DNA of 64,000 nt from Metaphire vulgaris (lineage: Eukaryota > Annelida > Clitellata > Crassiclitellata > Megascolecidae), in contig CM030835.1 in assembly GCA_018105865.1 (NCBI GenBank), positions 9,620,916-9,684,915 on the forward strand, written 5' to 3'. Every line of letters begins with the position of its first letter. Position 1 is the first letter of the stretch. The notes under the pieces are model-generated. The model saw nothing but the letters and a program-made list of their open reading frames with translations, had not been told where the DNA came from and ran no database searches. Position numbers and translations under genes: made by a program. Below are positions 1 to 30,432 of this stretch, in pieces.

Positions 1-885
1 TAGGAACATAAGTCCAGAAGAGGTGCCACATAAATGCTTTGCTACATTACATACATGTAATACTTCTCAATCTGTTTAGTGCTTCCTCGTATTACAACTC
101 AGAAATGCTGCAGTACTCTGTAAGTCAGTACTTCTTGATCTGTATAATGTAATGTTACAATGTTATGATGCTCCCTCTTATTACAACTTAGAAGTGCTGC
201 AAGCCCTTAGCATTCTATGTGAAAAAGGTAACCAACGGATAGAAATAATATGAGGGGCATGGCAAGAGACTGTGACAGAACATGAAGGTAATCCAGGGAA
301 GTGATACCATAGAAGCACAAGAGGTGGAAGTGGAAGACTAAGAAGATAGTAATAAATCAGAGACTAGTCTGTTACAGATGAAACCGGTGAAAATTTCAAA
401 TTCAATCCCACCAGAAAGGGATAGTCATCAAGAAGTAGGGCACAAACAATGATGTCCAAAACTTAGTGCTAAGAGCTTACAGCCATTTGAGTGCTGTCAT
501 CAAACCATGAAAATCAAATTACAGGAATTGGTGAGTTTGTAGTAAGTTACTACTAGTAATGGCCTTTAAATATCATCATTATCATCATCAAGGCACTAGT
601 CTGATTTTGTTATTAAAGAATTTTAACTTCGCCATTAGTTAATTGAAAAGTTAACTGTCAATGTTTACAAACAAACATTAAAGTAAATAGTTCAAACAAA
701 CTTTAAAGTAGGTATGTATGCTATAACTTTGAACATAAATAGGGCATCATGACTTGAATGAAACAGAAGCAGCAAATCACACTTTCATCCATACACTATA
801 TACAGTATTTAGAATTTACATTACAGCTCAATATGCAACTAGTGATTTCACTCTCATTCATAGACAAGAGTCACAAGATACTTAC
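1..885. other. GOGAT intron sequence, no gene
   Basis: No exon is recognisable. Positions about 60-115 and 125-215 are an imperfect tandem pair sharing the TATTACAACT and TGCTGCA blocks. A diverged relative seems to occur near 11290-11400. Confidence 0.4.
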
Positions 886-20324
<19,439 letters not shown>

Positions 20325-20659
20325 TGTCCGAATAGATCAAAATGGAATTGTTGACAATATGTTATATGCTATTCCGATTCTCAACACAAAAGAGCAGCCT
20401 AAAATGCAAAAATTACATCAAATCATACAAAATCAGACAAATCTACCAAAAAATGTTAACATTGGCTAATACAAAGGACATACCGGTAGACATCTGATTC
20501 AAACTCAATAGAAAAGTCAATAATTACTTCAGTCATACGACATGGGCACAAACACAACCCATGCCCTCATGTCCTGACATGGGTATTTTTTGGAGAGGTC
20601 ATGCCCTTAATGCTTTGGACATGGATGGTTTTTTGCTAAAAATTGCTCTAAAAGGAAAA

Positions 20660-20868
20660 AGGTCATCAATAGCCAGCCCTGTGGAACTCGTTGCCAAGCG
20701 ATGTTATTAATGCGAAGTCCGTCGGCTGTTTTGAGAAGCTCCTAAAGACACACTTATTTAACATCTCTTATAAGTGACTCCTTTGTAAAGCGCTCTTGAC
20801 TTTAGCTCCAGTTATGCTACTGCGCTATATAAATTGTCGTAGATAATAATAATAATAATAATAATAAT
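20660..20868 (+). mobile_element. L2/CR1-like LINE 3' end
   Basis: An open C-terminal stretch encodes LWNSLPSDVINAKSVGCFEK then LLKTHLFNISYK and a stop. It continues into AAGCGCTCTTGACTTTAG, then GCGCTATATAAATTGTC and an AAT repeat. Confidence 0.75.
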
Positions 20869-21324
20869 TTTTGTGCTTCTTCATCGTCCTGAAAAGTCTG
20901 ACAAGCCAATGTGTTATGTGTTAAGAAATTAGTACATGACCGTTTTTCTGACCAAGTTTGCACCACTGTCACCAGTTATAAGACAAAAGGTTGCAAATCT
21001 CTTAACACTCCATGTCCATCTCCTTCATCCCATTTCCAAAGAAATTCTCAAACGTCAGAAGACGTTAAGCTCACTTTATGAAAAGGATCACTTTTAAGGA
21101 AATGTCATTGCCACTGAGGCTTTCCTTCAGAAAAGCTGTATACTAGAACTCTTCTACAGACTGGTAGTGGAATATAAGCCCATAATTCTTCACTGCTAGC
21201 AAAGACTTCTGCAAAATTCCACTCCTTGTGATGATCAGAACATCTCTCAAGACTAATCACAGTACAGACTTAAAATCTCCCAACAGGACTCAGCCTACAC
21301 CATAGCAAATGAGGATTCTATTGA

Positions 21325-21326
21325 TA

Positions 21327-21410
<84 letters not shown>
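21325..21410. repeat. (AT)n microsatellite
   Basis: AT dinucleotides with occasional phase breaks. Confidence 0.95.
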
Positions 21411-21414
<4 letters not shown>

Positions 21415-21544
21415 CTACGTTTTTGTTTTGGAGCATAGATTTTTCACCAATATCATTAGACTGCACGATTAGATTCAAATACGACGTTTTGCCTGAAATT
21501 GAACCTTTTAGTCTTCTATAGGGTAACTGTCGATTAGCAATCAC

Positions 21545-22376
21545 CAGGGGCGTAAATCCTATGTGTTTTTCTGGGTCCGGACCCACCCACTTTTTTAGGA
21601 GCTGGGTCCGGCCAGGCAATGGACCCACCCACTTTTTGAGATGAATTGTTTATTATTATTCGCGAGACAATTATGTAAAGCAGTGAGAACAGCTAGATTT
21701 ATTTTGCCCCCAATTATGTAACTCAGAAAGACCTGCGATGTTTCCTATCCTCGCGTCTGACTGGCTATCTAGGTATTATTTAGCTCTATGGATAAACGTG
21801 GCTACAAAGTACGATGACACAGGAGAGGCTCAACTCGGTGGCAGTTTGCCACATTCACCAGGATCTGTTGAATCGCATTGACATGGATGCAGTCATGCAC
21901 GATTTTGTGAGTCGTTCAGAGATTCGCAAGAACATCGGGGGAACATTCTGGCATGACTGGAACTCTGATCTATTGAGCTTACTACAGCAGCAATTGCATT
22001 GTGACTTACTATTGTGTTTGTAGTTTCAAAGTGCATTGCTACATGTACATTGCTATTTGTTTTTAGACTTTTTGTCAATCTCTGCAAGTATTATACTTTG
22101 TTGTTCGCCAGTAGGCCCTGTATTGACCTTTGTCTGGTATGGGCTCTTTGGAATTAATTCATTCATGTATCGAGTTCCACATAATTGACATTTGACAATG
22201 CTTGATGACTTGATGTGCAATGGTTTGCTGGTTTAAGTATGATAATTATAATAATGTATTGAATTGTTACCACTGAGCACTGGCAAGGCTTGTTTCAATA
22301 AACATTGTTTTGTGACAGCACAATTTAAAATTTTCATTTGGACCCACCCACCTTTTTACACAGATCTACGCCTCTG
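21545..22376 (+). mobile_element. internally deleted hAT transposon with transposase C-terminal remnant
   Basis: Ends CAGGGGCGTAAATC and GATCTACGCCTCTG are inverted, both backed by GGACCCACCCAC subterminal blocks. The perfect 8-bp duplication GCAATCAC lies at 21537-21544 and 22377-22384. Inside, 21814-22023 (+) encodes ERLNSVAVCHIHQDLLNRID followed by MDAVMHDFV, which matches the hAT C-terminal dimerisation motif (RLS.LAL..IH......D...V...F). So this copy kept the last piece of its transposase and lost the catalytic part. Confidence 0.8.
21814..22023 (+). pseudogene. hAT transposase C-terminal (dimerisation domain) remnant
   Basis: A 69-codon frame beginning MTQERLNSVAVCHIHQDLL. The pattern of a short hydrophobic helix with IH and then I-D/E-V resembles the hAT C-terminal domain. 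No catalytic residues are present. Confidence 0.6.
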
Positions 22377-22384
22377 GCAATCAC

Positions 22385-23179
22385 TACACCTTGCCCACTC
22401 ATATACAGAGTGCAGTTGATGCACTGGGAACTAATGTGAGCAGCACAACTAGAATTGATCACCAACAAACAGTACTTAAAAAGGTTGGCAAACAATGAAT
22501 GACTAAGGATTCCCATTGCTCAAGAGCTACTAGCAGCACACAAGTGCAATCCTCTGTCAATCGTAAGCAGAAGAAATGATTAGATGTACTGTTACAGTAT
22601 ATGAAGTAGAGCAACCCAATGCAACGGCCCCAGGTGTTCATGCAATCTTAATAATGACGATGATGATATATGAAGTAGCTATCAAATTACTACTCTTCTG
22701 TCTTAAAATACACATGATCTCAGAAATATTGATACTGGAAATCTTGTCTCCAACAAGAGGAAATAGAATAGGTATAGAGATTAAATCAAAGTAAACTCAA
22801 GTCTTAAATAAAGTTAATCCTGGGATTCATATGCCAAGTACATTATTATATAATATATGCTTAGAAGATTATCTTGCTCCCTTAACCTGCCAGCAGACAT
22901 TTTGCCAACATTTTAGTACTCAGCATTCTCATCTAAAATGTGACACATACTGTAAATATAACAATTGCACAGGTTCTGTTGTAAAAAAATGGTACAGTAT
23001 GTAAATCATCTAGTCTTTTACAACTAAGTTGACACATGATATCTGTGTCAACTTAGTTTGCACATATTTCATGTGTCAACATGAACGCAGTTACCGGCAG
23101 TTTACTTATAATTTATAAGCCATAAAATATTGATTAAGGTTTTCTCCATGAAATAGGTCTGCCACATCTCTCTTAAATA
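22385..23179. other. intergenic, no recognisable feature
   Basis: AT-rich; nothing supported. Confidence 0.3.
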
Positions 23180-23187
23180 TGCTATAC

Positions 23188-23961
23188 CAGAAGTGTCAAA
23201 ACCTTGGCCCGCGGGCTGATTTTATTTGGCCCGCGAAAATATTTACGTTTTAAAATTTTTGCTAAAAGTTTATGAGTGAGATTGGGTTTGATGTAAAATT
23301 TTGCTTGCTTTGAGAAATTGGTTTGATTCAGAATCTTTTTGGGGTTTAAAAATAACTTTGATGTAGAATCGTAGATCCTGTGTATTTCTGGCATGACAAA
23401 TGGAAGAGCATAAATCTTTTTTTAGTTTTGAGTTTCGTTGGTGATGTTGGCTAAACTAGTATATCGAGGCACTACATCAACAGCGAGAGATTACTACTGT
23501 CATATAATCTACTAGTATACTTGCTTTAATTAATTAGCAAAACCCTCGGCAAATTTACGAGTAGTTTTTGTTGCAGATTTAAAATCAGACGTTGCTAAAC
23601 TAGTGAAAAATAGACAATGTCACGTCTCATCAGCTTCCATGTCTACTGTACACTGACCGTCATCTAACTTTAGATGTTTTCAATTTGATCTTCAGTTCTT
23701 CGCCATTAACAGAGTTTGAAATTTAACCTTTTTCCGTTAGGAATTACTAGAATATGGTTTGTCATAGTTACAACAATAGGTTGTAATCAATGTAAATAAT
23801 GAAATGATTGAATGGCCTTTCATGTTTTCATAGTTTTACTTTAGATTTTTAGATAGCTCAGATTTTGGAATATAATATTGACACGCATTTTTGCATTTGG
23901 CCTGCAAGGACATGAGAGACATGTTATTTGGCCCGCCGCCCGAAAAGTCTTGACACCCCTG
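23188..23961. mobile_element. hAT-like non-autonomous element, copy 1
   Basis: Begins CAGAAGTGTCAAAACC with TTGGCCCGCGGGC and ends GTCTTGACACCCCTG. Flanks TGCTATAC and TGCTAGAC are an 8-bp duplication with one mismatch. It is collinear with the copy at 51888-52668 over nearly its whole length. Confidence 0.8.
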
Positions 23962-23969
23962 TGCTAGAC

Positions 23970-25130
23970 GAACTTCTATCTTAATTTTTTGTGACGGGCA
24001 ATGAGGCAAAAACTTTAATTTGTTGAGATACAGAATAGTTTAGAGCTCTGCTAAGCAATTCCTTTTATCTAACTCCCCCGATATTTATGACTAAATAATT
24101 CATACTGAACCCAACAACTTGGAAATGATTATCATGGTTAACTACAGATCACTAAAGAAACTGAAAAAATTACGGTAAAAACACATTTGAGATTCAAGTA
24201 ATTCATACTCTAATATATGCATTACTAATACATTGGAAATAAAACCTGCATAGACATCCTTTTACAAAAATCCCCTCAAAGAGGAACAAGACACTCCCTT
24301 AGCATGAAATTCAATTGTGATTATTGCAATTCTTGATAATTTCTTTAGTGCTCACTGCTCATGATAATGGGACTAAATCCTTTCTCTATGGCCAATTAGA
24401 GATTATTCTTAATTGTAGCATGACTTGCTAAGACATGCTCACAAATCTGGTATCACCATGCTCACATGACTACAATGAATGACAGTGTATAGATAATTTG
24501 TCAAATGTTCATGCCATATCCAAAAACTTAAATGGCACTAAAAAAATATGTGCAAATAAAAGTTTTAAAAATGAAGAAAGTCATTGACAACACCACATTA
24601 CTTCACAGGCAAATGAGTTAGCAAAGTGATACACAGCAAAATCTGCAAATTATATGAGAAAATGATCTGCCTTCTAGCAAAATCCCACTCATTTTCCATA
24701 AAACAATATATATATACCGGCACATATATGATATGCCTAAAGTTAGGTCCATTTCTACAATACCGTCAATACGATTAACTCTCCTCAATCGACAACAATT
24801 TTTAAAGGCACCAGTTTGATTAGCAAAAATCTCTCAACTATCAGATTTTGTGAAGTTCAGCTAGTTCTCTTTCTGATCTGTGACCTGTCTAATATAGTTC
24901 TAGTATCTAATATTCTAGTTTATCAGAACTCAAAGGTCAGAATGCTTGGCTGTCTGCTGTTGGCCTGTGGGCGTCTGTCAAACATGTTTATCTTTAGACC
25001 ATTTTAGTGCTCATTTTTTCTTTCTCATTTTTTATAGCTGCGTTGCCCAAAGTTGCGCTGTATCTTTGTATTTTGTTCTCCCAGCTTAATGGTACCACAT
25101 CCATGTCTTAGTCTTGGGAATATCGCTTTA
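23970..25130. other. intergenic, no recognisable feature
   Basis: No supported gene or repeat end. Confidence 0.3.
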
Positions 25131-26030
25131 GGATGCCTCTTAGGGCGGACCGCGTCTTAAATGCACCTGGTCGTTCGACCCATTTGACCCCCATCTCCCT
25201 TTCCTCAGATAAAGGCCTGTCGCTATCGTACTAATAGGCTAGCTGCTAGTAGAAACAGCCCGGCAACTGCTACTGCTCTAAGTTCCGCTCAAGCAGAAAG
25301 CGCTTCTACAATCTACATTCTACAGCGTACCATTGTTCTACCAGGGTTCACTCTGCTCTACCAGGGTTCACTCCACTGTCTCCACCCCAATACCCAACTT
25401 ATACCGCAGGGGAAGAGGGTAGTGGAAAAGGGGCGGATGGGCCCACGCGGAGGCCGGATATGAGCATTACACGCTGCCGCGTGTCAGGTTCATGACGAAA
25501 GAAGCGCCAGTCGATGCGCTTACCCGACTCCGTCTTTAGTTGCGGCGACTAAAGCGCTGGAATTACTGCGGCGATGTCTGACCGTAGATCCCGACAGAAC
25601 ACGAGGAATTGACTGAAAATTTGCCCAATTCAACGCTCAGCATGGAAAACGAACGATCGCTTTTTACCTCCGTACCTCCTCCTCCTCTCCGGCTTATCCG
25701 TCTCTCGAGTCTCGAACGCGTATGCACTGAGTGGCTGTCTTGCTGTCTTGATACGGTGACTCAAAAGGGCGATTGCACATGCGCCTTAAAGTAGACGACG
25801 GCCGTAGCACATTAAGCACATTAAGGGCGCTGAATGGAAAAAAGACGCACCGAGTGTTCCATTATGTCGTGGCGTTGTCATGTCTTGCAAGCCTACCTAT
25901 TCTCTAGTCAAGCGCATTCCAGAGGGTCGGACTAGCCGATCAAAGACTCGTTTCTGATAGAATAAAGTGTACTCTCGTGGAACATGGGATAGGCCTTGAG
26001 TCTTGGAACGGAGACGAGTTTAATAAGGAA
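25131..26030. other. CpG-rich unique region without a recognisable ORF
   Basis: Clearly richer in G+C and CpG than its surroundings. It holds a 19-base direct repeat, CTCTACCAGGGTTCACTC, near 25337-25373. It could be a promoter or first exon, or foreign DNA; no gene model was possible. Confidence 0.35.
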
Positions 26031-26049
26031 CTGACACGCATGAAAATTA

Positions 26050-26592
26050 ATTCTTATTTATGGATCGTCCTCTATCAGACGGTTGAACTTGACAGTAATT
26101 TTCATCCATTTCTCTATATCTTCTGCTGCTCTTTTTAGGGTTCCATAATTCTGTGTATTGTCCATTCAAGGCTGTCGTCCATCCAGCTTCTTCTCGGTCG
26201 ACCCCTTCCCCTTGTTCCTTCTATTCTACCTTCCATTATTATCAGTGGTGGGTCGAAGCTCTCACGATGTAACCAGCGTTGCTGTTGTTTTGTTTCTTTC
26301 TAGGACTCTGACGTATGACACCTTGTCCACCTAGCTGAGTCTCAAGATCCTTCTGCAACACCATATTGGTAATTCAGAGGCTGTGATCTTTTTCATAATC
26401 TTCCTGTTCATTTTCCAGGTTTCGCATCTTTAAGACAACACTGGGAAGATGCAGCATTGGATGAGCCTCTTCTTGTACTCGATGCTGTTCTCATGAGTCT
26501 CCTTCATCTTCCTAAAGGCTTCCTTGCTTCCTTGACCATACCCATTTTCATTTTGAACTCCTTCTGAGTTCAACCGTCGTCTGTGATGTAAA
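26050..26592 (-). mobile_element. RTE-like LINE fragment
   Basis: On the minus strand, segments read AFRKMKETHENSIEYKKRLI, then RCETWKM in another frame, and GRGRPRRSWMDD near 26190. These are the post-polymerase and C-terminal parts of an RTE-like LINE, with frameshifts. The left edge of the 26593-27219 element marks its upstream limit here. Confidence 0.6.
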
Positions 26593-26639
26593 CATGGGCG
26601 TCCGCAGAAATTTTTCCAAGGGGAGGGATGCAAAACAGG

Positions 26640-27067
26640 CAGTGACGGCTCCAGGATTTGGCAAGTGGGGGGCCGTTGGGGTGGCAACTTCTAATCATGG
26701 GGGGCCAACCAATTGTTGTTAGGTATGTAGTATTAAGTACAGTAGCGTCATTTCACACTTTTCTTGGGTACGAGAAAATTTTTTGCCAAATTTTAGGCAA
26801 TTTGTGAAAATCTTAGGCAATTTTTGCAAATTTTAGGCAATTTTTGCAATTTTGTTTGCAGTTTTGGCAATTTTTGGGCAATTTTTGGGCCAATTTTGGC
26901 AAATTTGCAATTTTTAATATTTTTGGTAAATTTGTATATATATAGTATAGTGTATATATATATAGTATATATATAGTATAGAGTCTCAACAGGGGCCACT
27001 AGACAAGGCAGTATCTCAACGAGTCCTATTTACTTGGCCGCCCACCCCCGGTGGAGCGCCGCCACTG
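26640..27067. mobile_element. hAT-like MITE (CAGTGGCGGCTC family) nested in 26593-27219
   Basis: Ends CAGTGACGGCTCC and GGAGCGCCGCCACTG. AAACAGG repeats on both sides. Same family as 35869-36064 and 38444-38634, but enlarged by a further insert starting near 26743. Confidence 0.7.
26743..26985. mobile_element. MITE of the CAGTAGCGTCATTTCAC family, right end decayed
   Basis: Left end CAGTAGCGTCATTTCACACT is followed by many GCAAATTTTTGGC-like subterminal units. The insert splits the TAAGTATAG block that is intact at 35967-35975. The right end is not clear. Confidence 0.5.
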
Positions 27068-27402
27068 AAACAGGGTCTTGTGACGAAAAAAATGAAAAAA
27101 TATCCAGGGGTGCAAAACAAGGTTTTGTGACGAAAGAAACAAGTAATTTTACTTTTTTATAACCGCAATTTTTCAGGGGGTGCAATTGCACCCTTTTGCA
27201 CCCCCTCCGTTCGCCCATGGATGTAAGCCCTAAGGTACTTATAACCTTCAATCTGCTGAAGCTGTAAATTTTCGATGATGATGTTGCACGTCTGTTGAGT
27301 TTGAAAAGGAATTAGTTAAGTGAAATTGTGGAGAACAGAAAACTGGAAAAAAATGCATCCATGGTATCACCAGGAGTCAGCATCGACTTTGAAGATAATG
27401 AT

Positions 27403-27435
27403 CGTGGTGGTGGTGGTGATGATGATGATGATGAA

Positions 27436-27529
<94 letters not shown>

Positions 27530-27530
27530 C
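27403..27530. repeat. (GAT)n microsatellite
   Basis: Long GAT array that translates as poly-D or poly-M; not a gene. Confidence 0.96.
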
Positions 27531-27599
27531 CTGAGTGGATGAAACGCCTCAGAGAAATAAGATAGAGCTAACTCCTATCTGAATACGAATGCACTCAAT

Positions 27600-28277
27600 G
27601 AATAAAAAAACACTAAAAACTAGTCGCAATGCAATCACTCATGTAGTCGTGCCTTCCTATCCCAGTAACGAGTTACTTGTTGCTAATGCCATAGCATTTG
27701 AAATGCCGTTTGAAAAGACGCGGCCGCGCTGGACTTAACTAGCCTACTTTTAAAAGTGATTTGAATATAGGCCTTCTGAGGTACGACTACAACGCACCGG
27801 CATTCCAGAGCGCGTCCTGCACAGGCCACCGTAACTGACTTTATCGCCGCCATTGTCTTTGGTTAACCGATGGAAAATATTTTCATCACGACTCATTATA
27901 CAGCGCGTAAAATCTATTTTTAACCAGCCAATCGAGACTTTCATAGTGCAGAGCTTCAACGAATAATACAAGGTCAAAACTCAGGCTCAGCCTCCGATTA
28001 GTTAGGCACAGTCTGTGTGGCCAATGGCTCAAGACGAGCGTAGACGCCCATGTTCAAGGCTCTGCCATGTTCCTCTGACCTTAACATAAACATCAAAACC
28101 ATGCAGAGAAGTTCTCTGGCGCAAAGCCATGGTGAGTGGGCGATAGCAGGAACTTCGCCAGACCCCAAGAACGCGAAAGGTCATTAGCCGTCTGCGTGTC
28201 AAACGCCAATGCAATGCAATACAAACTACAGCAGCGCGTTCTCGTCATCCCGGGTTTCGTACGGGTCTCAACGACCT
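27600..28277. other. CpG-rich intergenic region, no gene recognised
   Basis: Unique-looking, fairly GC-rich sequence with only short overlapping frames on both strands and no domain I recognise. Confidence 0.3.
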
Positions 28278-28285
28278 GTTGTAGC

Positions 28286-28776
28286 CAGTGTTGTAATAAA
28301 TACTTCACTGAAAGTATTTAAACACTTTCATAAATACTTGGTTCTCAGGTAGTATTTAAATAGTATTTAAATACCCAAATACCAGGGTAAGTATTTAAAT
28401 ACTGACAAATAAGGTTTAAATACTTTTTTAAATACTTTATAATGTATTTGACACGATTCGCCACAACCGCATTTTTGTGTAAAGAAATGTTAGTTAAAAT
28501 TATTTCTAACAATGTCAATGTAGGCCTACTTAACTGTTCAACTGTCTAAAACCATCAGTAAAGAAAATGTAAAAATGAACAGTCTATAAGAAACGTTATA
28601 ATTATGTGAAAATTGCAATAAATCCAAAGTATTTAAATTTCTTAAATACTCTATGGTATTTAAATACTATTTAAATACTTAATTTTGGATGAGTATTTAA
28701 ATACTTTCTTAAATACTGGACAAAGTATTTAAATAGTATTTAAATACTGAAAGTATTTAAATACTTTACAACACTG
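28286..28776. mobile_element. hAT-like MITE with GTATTTAAATAC subterminal repeats
   Basis: Ends CAGTGTTGTAA and TTACAACACTG are inverted. The perfect 8-bp duplication GTTGTAGC lies at 28278-28285 and 28777-28784. Both arms carry many self-complementary GTATTTAAATAC units, likely transposase binding sites by analogy with hAT subterminal motifs. Confidence 0.85.
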
Positions 28777-28825
28777 GTTGTAGCACAATATAATAATAGT
28801 AATTTATTATTATTATTTTTGTATC

Positions 28826-28986
<161 letters not shown>

Positions 28987-29192
28987 TGCAGATTTTCAAT
29001 TGTGTGACAATTTATACAAATCATATTAAAAGTTAGAGCAAAGTACTGTCCCTGATTAAAGTAAACCATGCATTTCCCATGTTCCCCCAACGGCTCGTCA
29101 TCCCTCCACACTGCTCGTCATTCCCCCTCCCACTGCTCGCCATGTTCCCCTAATGTTTCCCCCCACTGCTCCGGGTTACAAATCGTACCCAG

Positions 29193-29290
<98 letters not shown>
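29193..29290. repeat. (AGT)n microsatellite
   Basis: About 32 perfect AGT units, in the same orientation as the array 200 bases upstream. Confidence 0.96.
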
Positions 29291-29296
29291 CCTATT

Positions 29297-29638
29297 CAGG
29301 GCCTCCGAGAGGGGCAGGGGGCAAATGCACATGGGCCCGGCGGTCTGGAGGGGGCCCGGGCGCCTCCCCGATTCTGGCGCCTCCCCGAGGCGGCGCCCAT
29401 GGGCGTCCGGAGGGGGTGCAAGGGGGTTCAATTGCACCCCCTGGAAAAATTGTGGAGTTATGAAAAAAGTAAAATTACTCGTTTCTTTAGTCACAACACC
29501 TTGTTTTGCACCCCCCTTGGAAAATTTGTTCATTTCTTTCGTCACAAGACCCTGTTTTGCACCCCTCTGGAAAAATTTCTGCGGACGCCCATGACGGCGC
29601 CCGGGGCAGCTTGCCCCTGCTTCCCCCTAGTTACGGAT
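29297..29638. mobile_element. CAGGGCCTCCGAGAG-type hAT-like element with a nested insertion
   Basis: Left end CAGGGCCTCCGAGAGG with GGCAAATGCACATGGGCCC resembles the inverse of the right end of the 31792-32441 element. The right part (about 29600-29630) has GGCGCCCGGGGCAGC. The centre holds the 29400-29594 insertion. The right terminus is not certain. Confidence 0.5.
29400..29594. mobile_element. CATGGGCG-ended element, intact copy
   Basis: Starts CATGGGCGTCCGGAGG and ends GCGGACGCCCATG. Flanking GCGGCGCC and ACGGCGCC are an 8-bp duplication with one mismatch. It is in reverse orientation relative to the copy at 26593. Confidence 0.65.
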
Positions 29639-29658
29639 CTGTTGGATGGCCAACTAAT

Positions 29659-29845
29659 ATCCCTGCAAAGAAAACGACGTCTTGGCGACCGCCTCACGAC
29701 GTCGTGAACTCGGCCCGCCGACGTCTCGCGCGGACGTCGTGCAGACGTAGAAACGTGAACTCCAGAAGACGGCCTGACGACGTCCTGATACGACGTCTGT
29801 CTCAGACGTAGTTGCGACGTCTGTGCGACCTCAATTTCGTCGTTA
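29659..29845. repeat. GACGTC-rich element, left end
   Basis: Starts ATCCCTGCAAAG and then holds about nine GACGTC or GACGT units within 170 bases. The inverse end CTTTGCAGGGAT closes a relative at 35759-35770. Confidence 0.5.
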
Positions 29846-29942
29846 AATGGACCTGCATGGCCTATATATATGCCTATAGGTATAGTCTAATTAAATAGCC
29901 TAGCTAGGCCTATAGCATATATAGGGGTCTACTAGAAGTAAC

Positions 29943-30126
29943 GGTGCTAGCCTGCTAGGACAAAATGTCAGCGGACAAAATGTCAGCGGACAAAATGTCA
30001 TGTGGGGACAAATTGTCAGCGGACAAAATGCCACCCTAACCCCTAAACCGTGACATTTTGTTCGCTGACATTTTGTCCCCATGACATTTTGTCTATGACA
30101 TTTGTCCGCGGACATTTTGTCCGCAC
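29943..30126. mobile_element. 184-bp inverted-repeat element with 9-bp target duplication
   Basis: Repeated GGACAAAATGTCAGC units on the left face their inverse GCTGACATTTTGTCC on the right, so the strand folds on itself. AGAAGTAAC occurs at 29934-29942 and 30127-30135. A 9-bp duplication is typical of Mutator-like elements, but no transposase is present. Confidence 0.6.
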
Positions 30127-30250
30127 AGAAGTAACATGTTCAATCCCATGCATGGATTATCGATATTAATTTTATCAACTCAACAGGCAGTGATCGATCG
30201 AGCCAGTGCGTGGCAAAGAAAAATCATGCAGATAGTCACATATACTAAAA

Positions 30251-30253
<3 letters not shown>

Positions 30254-30281
<28 letters not shown>
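30254..30281. repeat. (AT)n microsatellite
   Basis: Short AT run. Confidence 0.9.
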
Positions 30282-30284
<3 letters not shown>

Positions 30285-30367
30285 CTCTGTCATGCAACAT
30301 ATGCATAAGTCAAGTTTTTAGCAGCTCAAGCGGTACACCGCGATGAATTAAGCGTGGGATGAGGTGG

Positions 30368-30432
30368 CTGTTGCCATCTGACGAATGCAAGTCCAGTCAG
30401 TGCAGTATTGGACATTCGCCAGATGGCAGCAG
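30368..30432 (+). ncRNA. miRNA-precursor-like hairpin (candidate)
   Basis: CTGTTGCCATCTGACGAATG pairs with CATTCGCCAGATGGCAGCAG with one mismatch and one G-U. A three-base bulge and a GTCC/GGAC stem follow, closed by a loop of about 15 bases. Arm length and loop fit an animal pre-miRNA. It could equally be a small inverted-repeat element. The seed is not one I recognise. Confidence 0.3.

Larger units (their letters stand above)
26593..27219. mobile_element. inverted-repeat element (CATGGGCG ends) carrying nested insertions
   Basis: Ends CATGGGCGTCCG and CGTTCGCCCATG; flanks GATGTAAA and GATGTAAG form an 8-bp duplication with one mismatch. A related copy in reverse orientation at 29400-29594 lacks the central 428-base insert, proving the nest. 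Confidence 0.7.

Noticed and set aside
27320..27565. Poly-Met/poly-Asp open frames
   Set aside because: They are translations of a (GAT)n array.
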